Shown here: piece by piece, positions 41,552 through 52,460 of the stretch
How positions within the stretch are numbered: the first letter of the stretch is position 1
Layout of the letters: each line of letters starts with the position of its first letter
NCBI GenBank assembly: GCA_030683605.1
Contig: JAUXPL010000018.1
Location: forward strand, 1 to 64,000
Length of the DNA: 64,000 bases
Source: Candidatus Altimarinota bacterium
GTDB lineage: Bacteria > Patescibacteriota > Gracilibacteria > BD1-5 > UBA6164
Direction: 5' to 3'
Notes under the pieces: model-generated
What the model saw: only the letters and a program-made list of their open reading frames with translations
Database searches by the model: none
Told to the model about the DNA's origin: nothing
Translations under genes and position numbers: made by a program

Positions 41552-42898
41552 ATGTATACTAAAAATAGTAATGAATTTTTGAATAAATCAATAAAAATAA
41601 TTATAAAGTGAAATATTTATTGAATAAGTAAAGAGGAGCTAATAAAAAATATAGTAAAAGACTATAATTGAGATATAAAAAATATTATAGATATTATCAG
41701 AAATATAGAATGAATCTATGTTATTATTATTAATGATTTTAAAACTAATAATACATTTATAATAAACGATAAATTATGATTATATCCATATTATTATAAA
41801 AAAATAGATAATAAAATCATCCATAAAAATGATATAATAAAATTATCAAATATTATGAATCATTCTTATTTGAATCTGAAAAGTATTTTGGAAATTATGC
41901 AGTTATGATATATAACAAAAAATAAAACAATAATAAAGTGAATCAAAAAAATATCTCCATGATCAATATTATCTATAAGTTATAATAATGAAGTAAGTGA
42001 ATCAAAATATTTTAATTTAAAAGCAATAAATAATACTAACATAGAAAAAATATATGATAATTTCAAAAAATGAGTGGAAAAAAGAGTTATGTGAGAAAAA
42101 ATGTACAGTGATTTAAGTTGATGATTTGATTCTAGACTTATAATGCTGACACTTATAAAAGAGTTAAAACAAATAAACATAATATTTATAACAAATAAAT
42201 ACTATGATATAAAAGATACTGAAATATCAAAAGTATTAGCAAATAAATTATGATTAAATCATTTAATTTATGAAGATAAGTCTGTTTTTGATAATCATTT
42301 GTATTGATTCTCTTGATTATGCTGATGAGAATTATTATGAAATTCTCTTATGAAAGAATGGTTTGAATATGAGAATATTGAAGAATATTTGATAGACAAA
42401 AATACAATAATAAAAAGTAAAAATATTAATTACGGAATAAAAAGTTTCATAAAAAATATTCTCAGAAGTGAAATAAATACAGTTCAATGAAATTGATGGT
42501 TGAATCCAATAAATCAATTCAAATCAAATCTATTATTACCTTTCTTGGATACAGATTTTTTAAATAGTATTATTTGATTAGAAATTGACGAATTAAAAAA
42601 TTATAAAACATATAAAAATATATATGAAAAATATTTTAATGAATTCTTAGATATTAAATATACATTTAATAGTGAAAGAGAATGAGTAAATAATATAGAA
42701 GAAGAATTTTTATACTTCAAAAATTATAAATTAAATAAAAATGAATATATAAAAATAGTAATTTTCAATAAAAATAATTTTGTAAAAAGTAATTTATCAA
42801 AATTATTTAATTATAAAATAATATATAAAAAACCTTTAGAACTTTATTGAATAATAAAATTTATAGAAAAAATAAACAATATAAAATGAAACAAATAA
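41552..42898 (+). CDS. Asparagine synthetase-like protein
   Basis: 448 residues. The N-terminal part (1-150) resembles a class II glutaminase domain (GIYVIIINDF, LGLYPYYYKK), but the catalytic N-terminal Cys is absent (protein starts MYTKN), so it probably does not use glutamine. The synthetase domain has YSDLSGGFDSRLIM (about 195), the SGGxDS pyrophosphatase loop with Gly as UGA. It would adenylate a carboxylate and form an amide. First gene of a plus-strand operon with four radical SAM genes; the next gene overlaps its end by 13 bp. Confidence 0.85.
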
Positions 42899-44571
42899 TA
42901 AAAAAAATATTGTATCAAAAATTGTATTCTAGATACAAAGAGATTTTTGAAATAGATATAGACGAAATAATAGAAATATGAATAAAAAAATTTATTCAAA
43001 TATTAAAAGATATTTCAATTAATGAATCAAAATATAAAATAAAGTACTTCCGTTTGGATAATATAGAATATGATGATTACTTCAGTGTTAACAAATGAAA
43101 AATAATCATATGAATAAATAATATAGAAAATATAGAAGCAAAAATTAAAACAATAAAAATTCTAGTATTAACAAATGTAGAATTCAAATTACTATACAAA
43201 ATAGAAACAAATAAAAAATATTTTGAAAATGATTTTTACAAATATATATCACAAAATATAATTTTTTCAATATTTATTAGTTCAAAATATAATAAATATG
43301 ATTATAATTTTTTATTGAAAAATTCTAATAAATTCAATGATAAAGAAATATACATCTGATTAGATAAATTAAAAAATCAGAGTGATGTGGAAAATGAAAT
43401 AATATTTGAAATAATTGAAATCATAAAAAATGCTTGATGACATATAAATAATGATCTAATAAGATTGGAAAGTGCTTTTAAAAAAATATATATACTTTGA
43501 CCTAAAGAATTACATCTTGATTTATATGAATATTGTAATGCTAGCTGTAATTTTTGTGTTACTAATTGACCTTGATTCTTGACTGATAGAATTGATAATA
43601 ATGAAAATAATTACAAAATACAATACAAATGAATTGATTTGATAAAATTATTTAAAAAAATAAAAAAATCTCAAACAGAAAGTCTAGCATTATGAATTAC
43701 TTGAGAACCATTTTTACATCCAGAAATTAAATATATTTTGACAGAATTATGTAACATAAATATAAAAGTATGATTTCTCACTAACTGATACAAGTTACTT
43801 GAAAACTTAGAATTAATACTAAAAAATAAAAATGTAATACATTTTTATATAAATATTTCTGCTTGAAATATAGAAAGCTTTAAAAATACTAGACCAAATG
43901 ATAATTTTTATAATTTTCTGAATGTATGGAAAGCAATTAAGATAATAAGAAAAAAAAGACCCGATATAATAATAAGAACTCTTTATGTAATAACACCCCA
44001 AAATATTAATTGACTAGATGATTTTATAGATTTATGTATTAAAAACAATGTTTGAGAAATAGAATACAAAAGAGTAGTACCATATATTTTTAGTAATAAA
44101 GATTTATTTTTCAATGATTCAGAAGTACTCAAAATAATTAACTTAATAAAATCAAATCAAGAAAAAATAAGTAAAATAAACAATAATAGTGAATATATAA
44201 TCAATGAATTTAATGAAATTCTTGAGTGAAAAACAGTTCAATATCCTGAAGATGATGAAATGGATAAATCTAATTTAGTTTGAAAAACAAATAATTGTTA
44301 TAATCCGTATTTTTATATATCAATATTTAGATCTTCTTCTTATACTTGTGGTAAATTTGTAGCAAAATTATGAACTCTTTCAAACATTGATTTATACGAA
44401 AATTTATTTGAAATAAAGAATACAAAAAATATACTAGATACAAGTGAGAATATAAAAAAATATTTATGAGAAAATAAATGGAAAGAGAAGTGTAGTAGAT
44501 GTCATCATTTAGATGTAATTAATATAGTAAAACAGTATATAGATATAAAAAAAATATCATTAAAAAATTAA
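42886..44571 (+). CDS. Radical SAM protein with long N-terminal region (island member 7)
   Basis: 561 residues. The first 200 residues are a charged helical domain of unknown kind. Then comes EYCNASCNFCVTNGPGF (about 219-235), LALGITGEPFLHPE (GEP without the first Gly of GGEP), and a C-terminal SPASM-like region with YTCGKF and CSRCHH. The ATG at 42886 lies inside the last codons of the asparagine-synthetase-like gene, so coupling is likely. Confidence 0.85.
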
Positions 44572-44575
44572 TCAC

Positions 44576-45484
44576 ATGCTTAAATCAATAAATTTTGAAA
44601 TAATAGATATATGTAATCTCAGATGTAGTATGTGTGATATTTGGAAAAATACACAAAGAAATACTATATCTATTTATGATTTTGAAAAAATACTTGAATC
44701 TAAATATATTTCAAAAAATACAAATATTACACTTACTTGATGAGAACCTTTATTACATTCAGAAATAAAAGAAATATTTCTAATATTTCATAATAAATGA
44801 TTTCAAATACATACTCTTTCTACTAATTGATTTCTATACGAAAAACTAGAAGAATTACTCATATATTGTATTTACAAAGATATACAAATACCAAATATCC
44901 ATATTAGTGTAGATTGAATGGAAGAAGTACATGACTTGCAAAGATGAGTGAAATGAAGCTTCAAAAAAAGTATAAATACAATAATGATGCTCAAAAAATC
45001 ATACAAAAATATAAATATCAAAATCAAATATACAATAACAAAAAATAACATAGAAGACATAAAAAAAGTATATTTATTATCGCAAAAAATGTGAGTAGAA
45101 ATTGACTTCAAAGCAGTAGAAAATGATAATTTTTATACAAACAAAATACAAAAACCACAATTACTAGACAATAATGATAAAGAATTAGTAATAAGTATAC
45201 TTAGATCAATTTATAGAAATAATCTATATGCAAATAATCTAATCCATTACTTAGAATTCGGTAAATTGAGATTCAAATGTACTACCCCAAATTATAATCT
45301 GTTTATAATGGCAGACTGAGAAACTTATTGTTGCACGAAGTATGAATCAATCTGAAATATAAAAAATAATACACTAGACGATATTTATTACAATCTAAAA
45401 CACAAAAATATTATTGCAACAGTGGATCAAATTAATTGTAGTAAATGTTATAGTTTGCATGGTAGTTTTAAAAGTGTGATTTAA
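44576..45484 (+). CDS. Radical SAM/SPASM protein (island member 8)
   Basis: 302 residues. IIDICNLRCSMCDIWKN (about 9-25), LTGGEPLLHSE with both Gly UGA, STNGF, ISVDGMEEVHD. The SPASM end is ETYCCTKYESIGNI ... INCSKCYSLHG. It is like AslB/MoaA-type peptide-modifying enzymes. Four bases after the upstream gene; a composite palindromic element follows before member 9. Confidence 0.9.
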
Positions 45485-45487
45485 CAC

Positions 45488-45610
45488 TTAACAGCCCTCA
45501 CCTAACCTCTCCCAAAGGGAGAGGAAATTAAGGATAATTGTTTTTTTACATATTGTCCCCTCTCCCTTTGGAGAGGGCTAGGGTGAGGGCATTCATTAAT
45601 AAGGAGGGGG
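45488..45610. repeat. Composite GC-rich palindromic element between radical SAM genes
   Basis: The outer arms GCCCTCACCTAACC and GGCTAGGGTGAGGGC pair imperfectly. Inside are CTCTCCCAAAGGGAGAGG and CTCTCCCTTTGGAGAGGG. It ends AAGGAGGGGG, about 26 nt before the next ATG. It interrupts an otherwise tight operon. Confidence 0.85.
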
Positions 45611-45635
45611 AAAATAAAAACTAACAAATAAATAA

Positions 45636-46622
45636 ATGACTCATTATATAAAAAGTATAAATTGGATATTTACATATAAATGTAATCTGAAATGCAATCA
45701 TTGCGACATCTGGAGTTATGATTATAAATCAGAACTAAGTATAGAAAAAATAAAAGAAATCGTAAATTCAAAAATCATTCAAAATAGTTATAAATATTAT
45801 TGAGAATTTTTTGATATTGGTATAAGTGGATGAGAACCATTATTAATAGAAAATTTGGAAGAAAAAATGCTTGTAATAGATGAGTATTTACCTAACTCTA
45901 TACATTCAATAAGTACAAACTGAATATTGACTAATAAGTTGATGAAATTGCTTATATTTTGGAAGAAAAAATGAAAAAGTTTTAAAAAGATAAATATTTC
46001 AGTCGATTGAAAACAAATAAACCATGATAGACAAAGATGATCCCTATGAAGTTTTATAAAAGTTTTAGAAACTATTTGAAAAATAAAAAAAGTATTTCCT
46101 AAACAGATTATAGAATTGAAAATGACTATAACAAAAAATAATTATAAAGATATAATATTTTTGTGTAGATTAGCAAATAAACTATGAGTAAATTTTTCAT
46201 TTAAACCTGTGGAAAATATGACTAATTATACTAATCAAAAAAATGATTATAATGTGCATTTTACTGAAGATGAAATAATTGAAATCGAAAATCAAGTATA
46301 TGACAATCCATATATAATCGAGCAATGAAATTATATAAATAAAAATTTTTTCTATAAAATACCTGATTACTTGAGAAACTGATTATGAGAAGAAAAAAAG
46401 AATTGTAGTATAGCAAAAGATTCTATTACTATTATGCCTGATGCTAATGTTTTTTCTTGTATACTTATGAATAAAATCTGAGATCTAATAGAAAATAATT
46501 TAGATGAAATATGGAATTGAAAAAATATTAAATTACAGAGAAAAGATATTGAAAATGGAGATTGTCCAGAATGTATGCTGATGTGTGGAGCATTTAAATC
46601 AAAAGAAATATATGACAGATAA
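45636..46622 (+). CDS. Radical SAM/SPASM protein (island member 9)
   Basis: 328 residues. TYKCNLKCNHCDIWSYD (about 13-29), ISGGEPLLIEN, ISTNGIL, ISVDGKQINHD, and a SPASM end with VFSCILMNKIGDL, IWNGKN and CPECMLMC. GGE is GGA-UGA. Its stop overlaps the start of member 10 (ATGACAGATAA). Confidence 0.9.
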
Positions 46623-47673
46623 ATATATCATAAACTGGGAATTATCACTTGCCTGCAATTTAGATTGCTCTTTTTGTAGTCAAAAAGAAAGAAGGAATCT
46701 AAATAATAAAATACCTAGTCTAGAAAATATTTATCAAATAATTGATAATTTACCTAATAATACTCACATATCATTTCTATGATGAGAAACTCTAATGTTA
46801 CCAAATATAATAGATATATTTAAGAAACTTGAAGAAAGATGAATCTCATATGAAATAACTACAAATGGAATACTTCTAGATAAATTTTTTGGTGTTGTTA
46901 TGAATAACCCAACCTTAAATTCCCTCCCTAAAATTAGGGAGGGAGGCTACAATAAAATTGAACAATTAAAACATTTAACTCAAATAAATATTTCTATAGA
47001 TTGATATGGTGATTTTCATGATATATCTAGATGAAAAAAATGATTATTTAATAAATTAAAAAAAGTTATTCCAGAATTAATAAATATCAAAAATATTACA
47101 ATATCCACTGTTATCAGTCCGAATCTAACTAATGAAAATATAGTCAAATTGCATCTATGGTTAAATAGTATATGAATAAAAGAACACAAATTGATTTATA
47201 TGATGAATTTTTCCAAAATAGATGTAGAAAATTCAAAAAATAAAATAAAGGAATTAAAAATATGATTACCTGGTTCAGAAAAGCTAGATAATAATGTATT
47301 GAAAAATAATTTCTTAGAAAAATTATCACTACTAAAAAATCTATGAAATAATAACCCCTCCTTGTATTCCTTCCCTAAAATTAGGGAAGGAGGCTACAAA
47401 AAAATTCAAATAACAATAGAACCTATTGCCTTATTTAAAAAATGAAAGATTTCATGTAAACAATTAGATAAACAATTGAGAATAGATGAAAATGGAAAAC
47501 TTTCTATATGTGAATTTATCACAAATAATTTCGATGATATTTCAAAAATAAAACTAAATGATGCTATAAAAAATAATGATTTTATTGAATTTAAAAAAGC
47601 TATTAAATCAAATTTCCCACTAGATATATGCAAAACTTGTTGTAAATTATATAATGAAAACTCCTCTAACTAA
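46612..47673 (+). CDS. Radical SAM/SPASM protein with two in-frame palindromic inserts (island member 10)
   Basis: 353 residues. The ATG at 46612 overlaps the previous stop and is preferred to an upstream GTG. ELSLACNLDCSFCSQKE (about 9-25), FLGGETLMLPN, ISIDGYGDFHD; SPASM end LSICEFITN ... DICKTCCKLYN. Residues about 98-115 (NNPTLNSLPKIREGGYNKI) and 247-264 (NNPSLYSFPKIREGGYKKI) are nearly identical and are the translation of two copies of one palindromic element. Last gene of the plus-strand operon. Confidence 0.9.
46904..46956. repeat. In-frame palindromic element, copy 1 in radical SAM member 10
   Basis: TAACCCAACCTTAAATTCC, CCCTCCCTAAAATTAGGGAG, GGAGGCTACAATAAAAT. Read as NNPTLNSLPKIREGGYNKI. 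The same DNA as 47351 with a few substitutions. Confidence 0.92.
47351..47401. repeat. In-frame palindromic element, copy 2 in radical SAM member 10
   Basis: TAACCCCTCCTTGTATTCC, TTCCCTAAAATTAGGGAAGG, AGGCTACAAAAAAAT. Read as NNPSLYSFPKIREGGYKKI, the same frame and orientation as copy 1. Confidence 0.92.
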
Positions 47674-47856
47674 TAAAATAATTTATCAATAAATTCATTT
47701 AACAAGAAAAATTCTATTGCCTGTTTAGTAGACTCTATTATTGATTGTAATTTTCAATTTAAAAGAAGTTTTTAATAATCATTATATTCATTAATATTAT
47801 AATTTAAAAAACAAATTATGATAAAATTTGATTGTTAATGTGGATTATTAAGTAAT

Positions 47857-47889
47857 AAAAAAATTCTTGATTTTATCAAGAATTTTTTT
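47857..47889. terminator. Bidirectional terminator
   Basis: AAAAAATTCTTGAT / ATCAAGAATTTTTTT between the convergent radical SAM operon (plus) and the asparagine-synthetase-like gene (minus). Confidence 0.85.
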
Positions 47890-47890
47890 G

Positions 47891-49231
47891 TTATTTTACT
47901 AAAACTTTTTCTCTTACAGTTTCATTTATTACTTGATTTACATTAGTTGTCTCATACAAAAAAACTTGATTATTTTTTACATAAAATATTAATTGTAGAA
48001 TAAGAATTATTTGTTTTGAGTTTTCATACCAAAGAGAATCTTCTATAAATTTATCAAAATTATTCAAGAAATCTAATCAGAAAAAATTAGATAAGAAATT
48101 AATATTTTCATTTACTTGGTTAATTATTTGCGATTTATTTTTTCTAAATGATTGTTCATAATTTAATACTGTTCAAGTATGAAGATTATTTAATAATTCT
48201 TTATTTATTTTTTCTTTTGATATCTCTCTTATAATAAATTTCTTTTCTTTAGTGTATGGATTATACAAGAAATTATCAGGTATATTTAATGAAATCACTT
48301 CTGATATTACTTTCTTACTACCAAATGGATTATAATGATTAACTCCTAGATTTTTATATGGTAAATTATATGGATTATATCTATTAGATAAACTAGTAGT
48401 AATAATAAAATATATTTGTTTTTTTAATTCAGAAATATCTGATCTAATGTTTCACACATTTTCATTGAAATATTTAATAGAAATATCTTGTAAAGTATTA
48501 TTTAAATTATAAGCATAATATTCTCAATATTTAATGAAAAAATTACTTCATAAAGGTGAGTTTATTTTATCTAGTACATATTTTAAATAATATTTATTTC
48601 ATCATAATACATTAAAAATATATGATTTATCAATCAAATTTGAGTTGTATAATTTTTCCATAAATGAATTTCTAAATAAATCCATTCCCGCAAAAACATA
48701 ATCTAGTCAAAATCAAGAAAATACTATTTTACAATCTTTTACTACTTCTTTAGATAATATATGATTCATAATCAAACTATCTTCTCATTCTAAATCATAG
48801 CAATTTTTATATATTTCATCAAATGTATCAAGTAAATGTGATTCCAAATCATATATTACTTCTCTATGAATTGTATTGTATTTCTCTGCTATATTTTTAG
48901 CTTTTATTAAATGTGAATCACTAGAATTGTATCATAGTGTATAAGTATAGATTTTTGAACTAGGAAATTTATCTATTATTATATCTAATAACAATGTTGA
49001 ATCTAATCAACCAGATAATAATAAACCAATATTTTCTCAATCATTTATTTTGTATGAATCTATTTCATTATTAAATATATTTAGAACAGATTCTTTAAAA
49101 AACTCAATATTTTTATCTGAATTATCTATTAAATTAATAGAATTTAAATAATCTATATCTATAAAATTTGAATTTGATCAAACTGTGAAAGCAAGAAATT
49201 TAGTAATTTGTTCTTTTGATAATGTTTTCAT
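47891..49231 (-). CDS. Asparagine synthetase C-domain protein
   Basis: 446 residues. It has no glutaminase domain: after about 60 residues comes GLLLSGGLDSTLLLD, the SGGxDS ATP-pyrophosphatase loop (one Gly UGA). FSGFGLDYVFAGMDLFR matches the GEGADE-like second motif in position but is altered. It would form amide bonds by adenylation with an unknown nitrogen donor. It is the second such protein in the island, not a close copy of the one at 41552. It is first after the lipoprotein and DegT genes on the minus strand. Confidence 0.8.
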
Positions 49232-49256
49232 AAAAATTTTATTAATTAATTATTTT

Positions 49257-49988
49257 TTATAATTCTGGTCAAGTATTTATATTCAATTTTTCTATCAATT
49301 CTGATATAGTACTATCCATGTTCCACTCTTTTATTATATCATTTTTGTATTCTTTTACATTAGAGAAATTTGAATACTCCAATCTAGAATAATTTATATA
49401 TGTATTTTCTACATCAAAATTCTTATCTAATATTTTCTTACAAGATAAATATTGGATAATATTATCATTATCACACTTAATATTTTTTGTACTTAAATTT
49501 GTAAAAGTATTATACATATTTTTAGCAAATAATTCTTCTTCATTGTATTTTTTATATATGTCTACAACCTTTTCTTTATCTTTAAAATTATCATATAATT
49601 CATTACACATTGATTTTTTATCTTCTAAAACTATATTATTACATTGATTTTTATCAGATAAGTATATAGATTGTAATATATAAAACTCATAAAAAGGACT
49701 TTCTGTAAAATATGAATTTATTCTTGGTAATTCTTCTAAATAATCTCAACTTTTTATCTCTTTTAAATTTTTTATGGCTTCTTCTTTAGTTATCAACTTA
49801 GAAATTTTTTCATTAATACTTAATTCTTTTACTTCTGGAATTATTATTCCAGTTTCAGTCAAACTTCAAGAAGAAATATTTGTTATTCAAGAACTAGTAT
49901 TTACCTTATTAGTATCTTTATTTTCTACTCAAAAACAAGAACTCAACATAAAAATAGTAAAAAGTACTAAGTATGCATTTTTTTTCAT
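49257..49988 (-). CDS. Lipoprotein of unknown function
   Basis: 243 residues. Signal peptide with lipobox LSSC (Cys about 18), a Ser/Thr/Asn linker, then a helical, Asn/Lys/Glu-rich domain with four or five Cys (NQCNN, SMCNE, IKCDN, LSCKK) that could form disulfides outside the cell. No family recognised. The gene is 25 bp upstream of the asparagine-synthetase-like gene on the same strand. Confidence 0.8.
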
Positions 49989-50023
49989 AATTTATAATCA
50001 AAAAATAATTAAATTTATTATAT

Positions 50024-51052
50024 TTAATTTATTCAAAAATAAAAATTTAAACTCAAATTAGTTTTAAAAAAAATATCAGTATTTTTTAAAAAATTTTTAT
50101 TATTATATTTATTGAATGCTATATGTTCTTGCAAATTTATTTCATAATATTTTCTTCATAATCAATTTGAAATATAGTGTTCTCTATCTTCTGACAAAAC
50201 CGTGAAATTTCTAATATGAAGTCTATTTTTTTCTAAATCTAATTTAGGAAATATCATATTTGAATCTTTGTATTTTTCTATATATGACTTATACAATTCT
50301 AGATTTGAATCTATTATTTTATCAATATATTTTAATTTGAATAATAGGACCAATGATTCCATTACTCATATATTTGCTGGAGTTCTAAGTGAATTAAGTA
50401 CTTCAATATTTTGATTATCAGGAAAAATATAATTATCTATCTTTTCAAATAATATTTTATCTTTTGTAAAAAAAATTCATCCATTTCAAAATGTTCAGAA
50501 ATTCTTGGATAAATGACAGCTAAATGCTCATATATCTCAAATTGTTCATAGTTTTATTCAATTGTATTCTCATCAAAATGCATGTGATGCATCTTCTAGT
50601 ATTTTTATTCAATACTTAGTTGCAATACTTTGTATATTTTCCATTTCACAATTGTATCAATAAAGATGTACTGGTATTATTACTTTTGTTTTATTTGTAA
50701 TTTTGTTCTCTATATCTCTATAATCTATAGTGTAACTATCTAGATTTATATCAGCAAATACTGGAATAGCTCAAATATTTGTTATAGCAATTGCTGTTGC
50801 TGAGTAAGTATTCGCAGGCAATATTACTTCATCTCAAGCTTGGACTCATAATGCTAAAAGTCAAAATTGAAGTGCTGTAGTTCATGAATTTAATAGTTTC
50901 ACATATCATCATAAATATTCTCAAATCTTATTTTCTACAATAGAAATATATTTATTTGGATTTCATAAAATGTCTGTATAATACTTGTGTGTAAAAGAAA
51001 AATACTCTTCTTTTATTAATTCATTTATATATTTTGTAGTGAAAAATTCCAT
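50024..51052 (-). CDS. DegT/DnrJ/EryC1/StrS-family aminotransferase
   Basis: 342 residues. KLLNSGTTALQFGLLALG (substrate/PLP loop), [26 protein letters not shown] and [17 protein letters not shown] with the PLP Lys in SKN. These enzymes transaminate nucleotide-activated keto-sugars. It fits the surrounding glycosyltransferases: an amino-sugar for a surface glycan. Its ATG is immediately back-to-back with that of the divergent radical SAM gene (CATATG at 51050-51055). Confidence 0.93.
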
Positions 51053-51973
51053 ATGCCTAATATTATTATAAACAATTATTGTAATCAAAAATGCTCATAT
51101 TGTTTCGCTAATGAAAATATGAAAGACGAAAGTCTGAAAAAAAATATGAGTATATCTACCTACATAAAAATTCTCAAATATCTAAAAAATAACAATGATA
51201 ATAATGTAAGAATTCTATGATGAGAGCCATTAATATCACCAAATATAAGAAAATTCCTACAAATAGCAAATAAATGATGATATGATATAATTGTATTTTC
51301 TAATATTAATATGAGTAATGAAAATATATATAATATTTTTAAATGACTTGAATGAATAAGAGTGAATTGTAATATCAACGATAGAGATTTTTATAATGAA
51401 CAAGAATTATTAAATATAGATAAAAATATTTCTACACTAATCAATTTATGAATCAAAGTAATAATTGGTTATAATATTACAGATATACATAAAAAGCCTG
51501 AATTCGTATTCAATCTAGCAAAAAAACATAATATTTGAGCAGTAAATCTGAAAATTACTAATTCTTCTCTATGATGAGAATTACTTATTGATAATAGATC
51601 TAGAGAATTATGAATATATATATTTGAGACGATAAAAAAATATAGTAGAGAATTTTTTATAGAAATTTCATGCTGACTTGATAAAAATATATTTACAGAA
51701 AATGAAATAGATTACATAGAAAAAAATACAAGTATAAAATTAAAATATTGATGTGAATGAAATATTTGAAAGTTTGATATAAATACTGACTGAACAATTT
51801 TTAAGTGTTATCCTTTGGAAAGTATTTTCAGAAATGATCTATATTCATTTATAAATATAGATAATTTACTAAAAAATAATACAAGTATTCAAAATGTATT
51901 AAAAGTCTTAAATAAGTGAAATATAAGCGATGGTGAATGTAGCGCAAACAAACAAATAAAAGAGAAATCATAG
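51053..51973 (+). CDS. Radical SAM protein (island member 11)
   Basis: 306 residues. NNYCNQKCSYCFANENM (about 7-23), RILGGEPLISPN with UGA-UGA for GG, and a C-terminal Cys region (IFKCYPLES, GECSAN). It lacks the typical motifs of HxsC, so I do not assign it to the Hxs cassette although it converges on it. Its last codons form half of a perfect terminator stem. Confidence 0.88.
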
Positions 51974-51991
51974 ATTTCTCTTTTATTTGTT
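51951..51991. terminator. Bidirectional terminator between radical SAM 11 and the HGS-repeat gene
   Basis: A 19-bp perfect stem (AACAAATAAAAGAGAAATC and its complement) with a 3-nt loop. It overlaps the end of the plus-strand radical SAM gene and touches the stop of the minus-strand precursor gene. Confidence 0.9.
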
Positions 51992-52401
51992 TAATAACTT
52001 CAATGAGAACCATGACTTCAATGTGAACCATGACTTCAATGTGAACCATGACTACCATGAGCTGAAGCACTACAATGTCAATTATTTATTGCAGGAGTTG
52101 CACTATAATGCCCATTAACAATTCAACTTGCATGTTGTGCTGACCAACCTGAAGTAGATGTATTTATAGTTAATCACGCAAATGGTGTAGTTACATTTCA
52201 ATGTCAAACAGGGCCAGGTCATATTGGAGTTAAAGGGTAGTTCATATGACCTCAAGCATATCATTCTTCTACTCAAGTAAGTAGTAATGCTCATGCACTT
52301 AATCACATAGCATCTTTTTTAGTTATTTTTCATGATTCATCAGTCAAAAAATTCTTTATTTTCTTTTTTAACTTTGGGAAAAATTTTTTATTATTTGTCA
52401 T
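51991..52401 (-). CDS. hxsA: His-Xaa-Ser repeat precursor (HxsA-like)
   Basis: 136 residues. The leader (about 1-45) is basic then hydrophobic: KKIKNFLTDESGKITKKDAM, LSAGALLLTGVEEGYAGG. The middle has Gly/Thr/Pro/Ser-rich sequence, with one Cys in GHCSAS. The C-terminus (115-135) is seven exact His-Gly-Ser repeats, then Tyr. His-Xaa-Ser repeat proteins are the proposed substrates of the Hxs radical SAM system. An HxsB-like maturase gene starts the upstream side 59 bp away, and HxsD-like genes precede it. About 20 of the Gly are UGA, so the peptide is invisible under the standard code. Confidence 0.8.
51997..52059. repeat. Seven tandem 9-bp His-Gly-Ser codon repeats
   Basis: Seven 9-bp units. 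In order from the N-terminus the Gly codons are GGT, GGT, UGA, GGT, UGA, GGT, UGA, so the last six fall into 18-bp higher-order units. This suggests unequal crossing-over of an 18-bp unit. Confidence 0.92.
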
Positions 52402-52460
52402 GATAAATTATTAATTTTAAATTAGTCTTATATTAAACAATTTATAAAATTTTACAAATA

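Noticed and set aside
46585-46611. Upstream GTG start for radical SAM member 10
   Set aside because: The ATG at 46612 overlaps the preceding stop in the ATGA/TAA coupling style seen elsewhere in the island, and the extra nine residues have no conserved features.
51053-51973. Assignment of this radical SAM gene as HxsC
   Set aside because: It lies next to the Hxs cassette but on the opposite strand, and its Cys motif surroundings do not fit HxsC as I know it.
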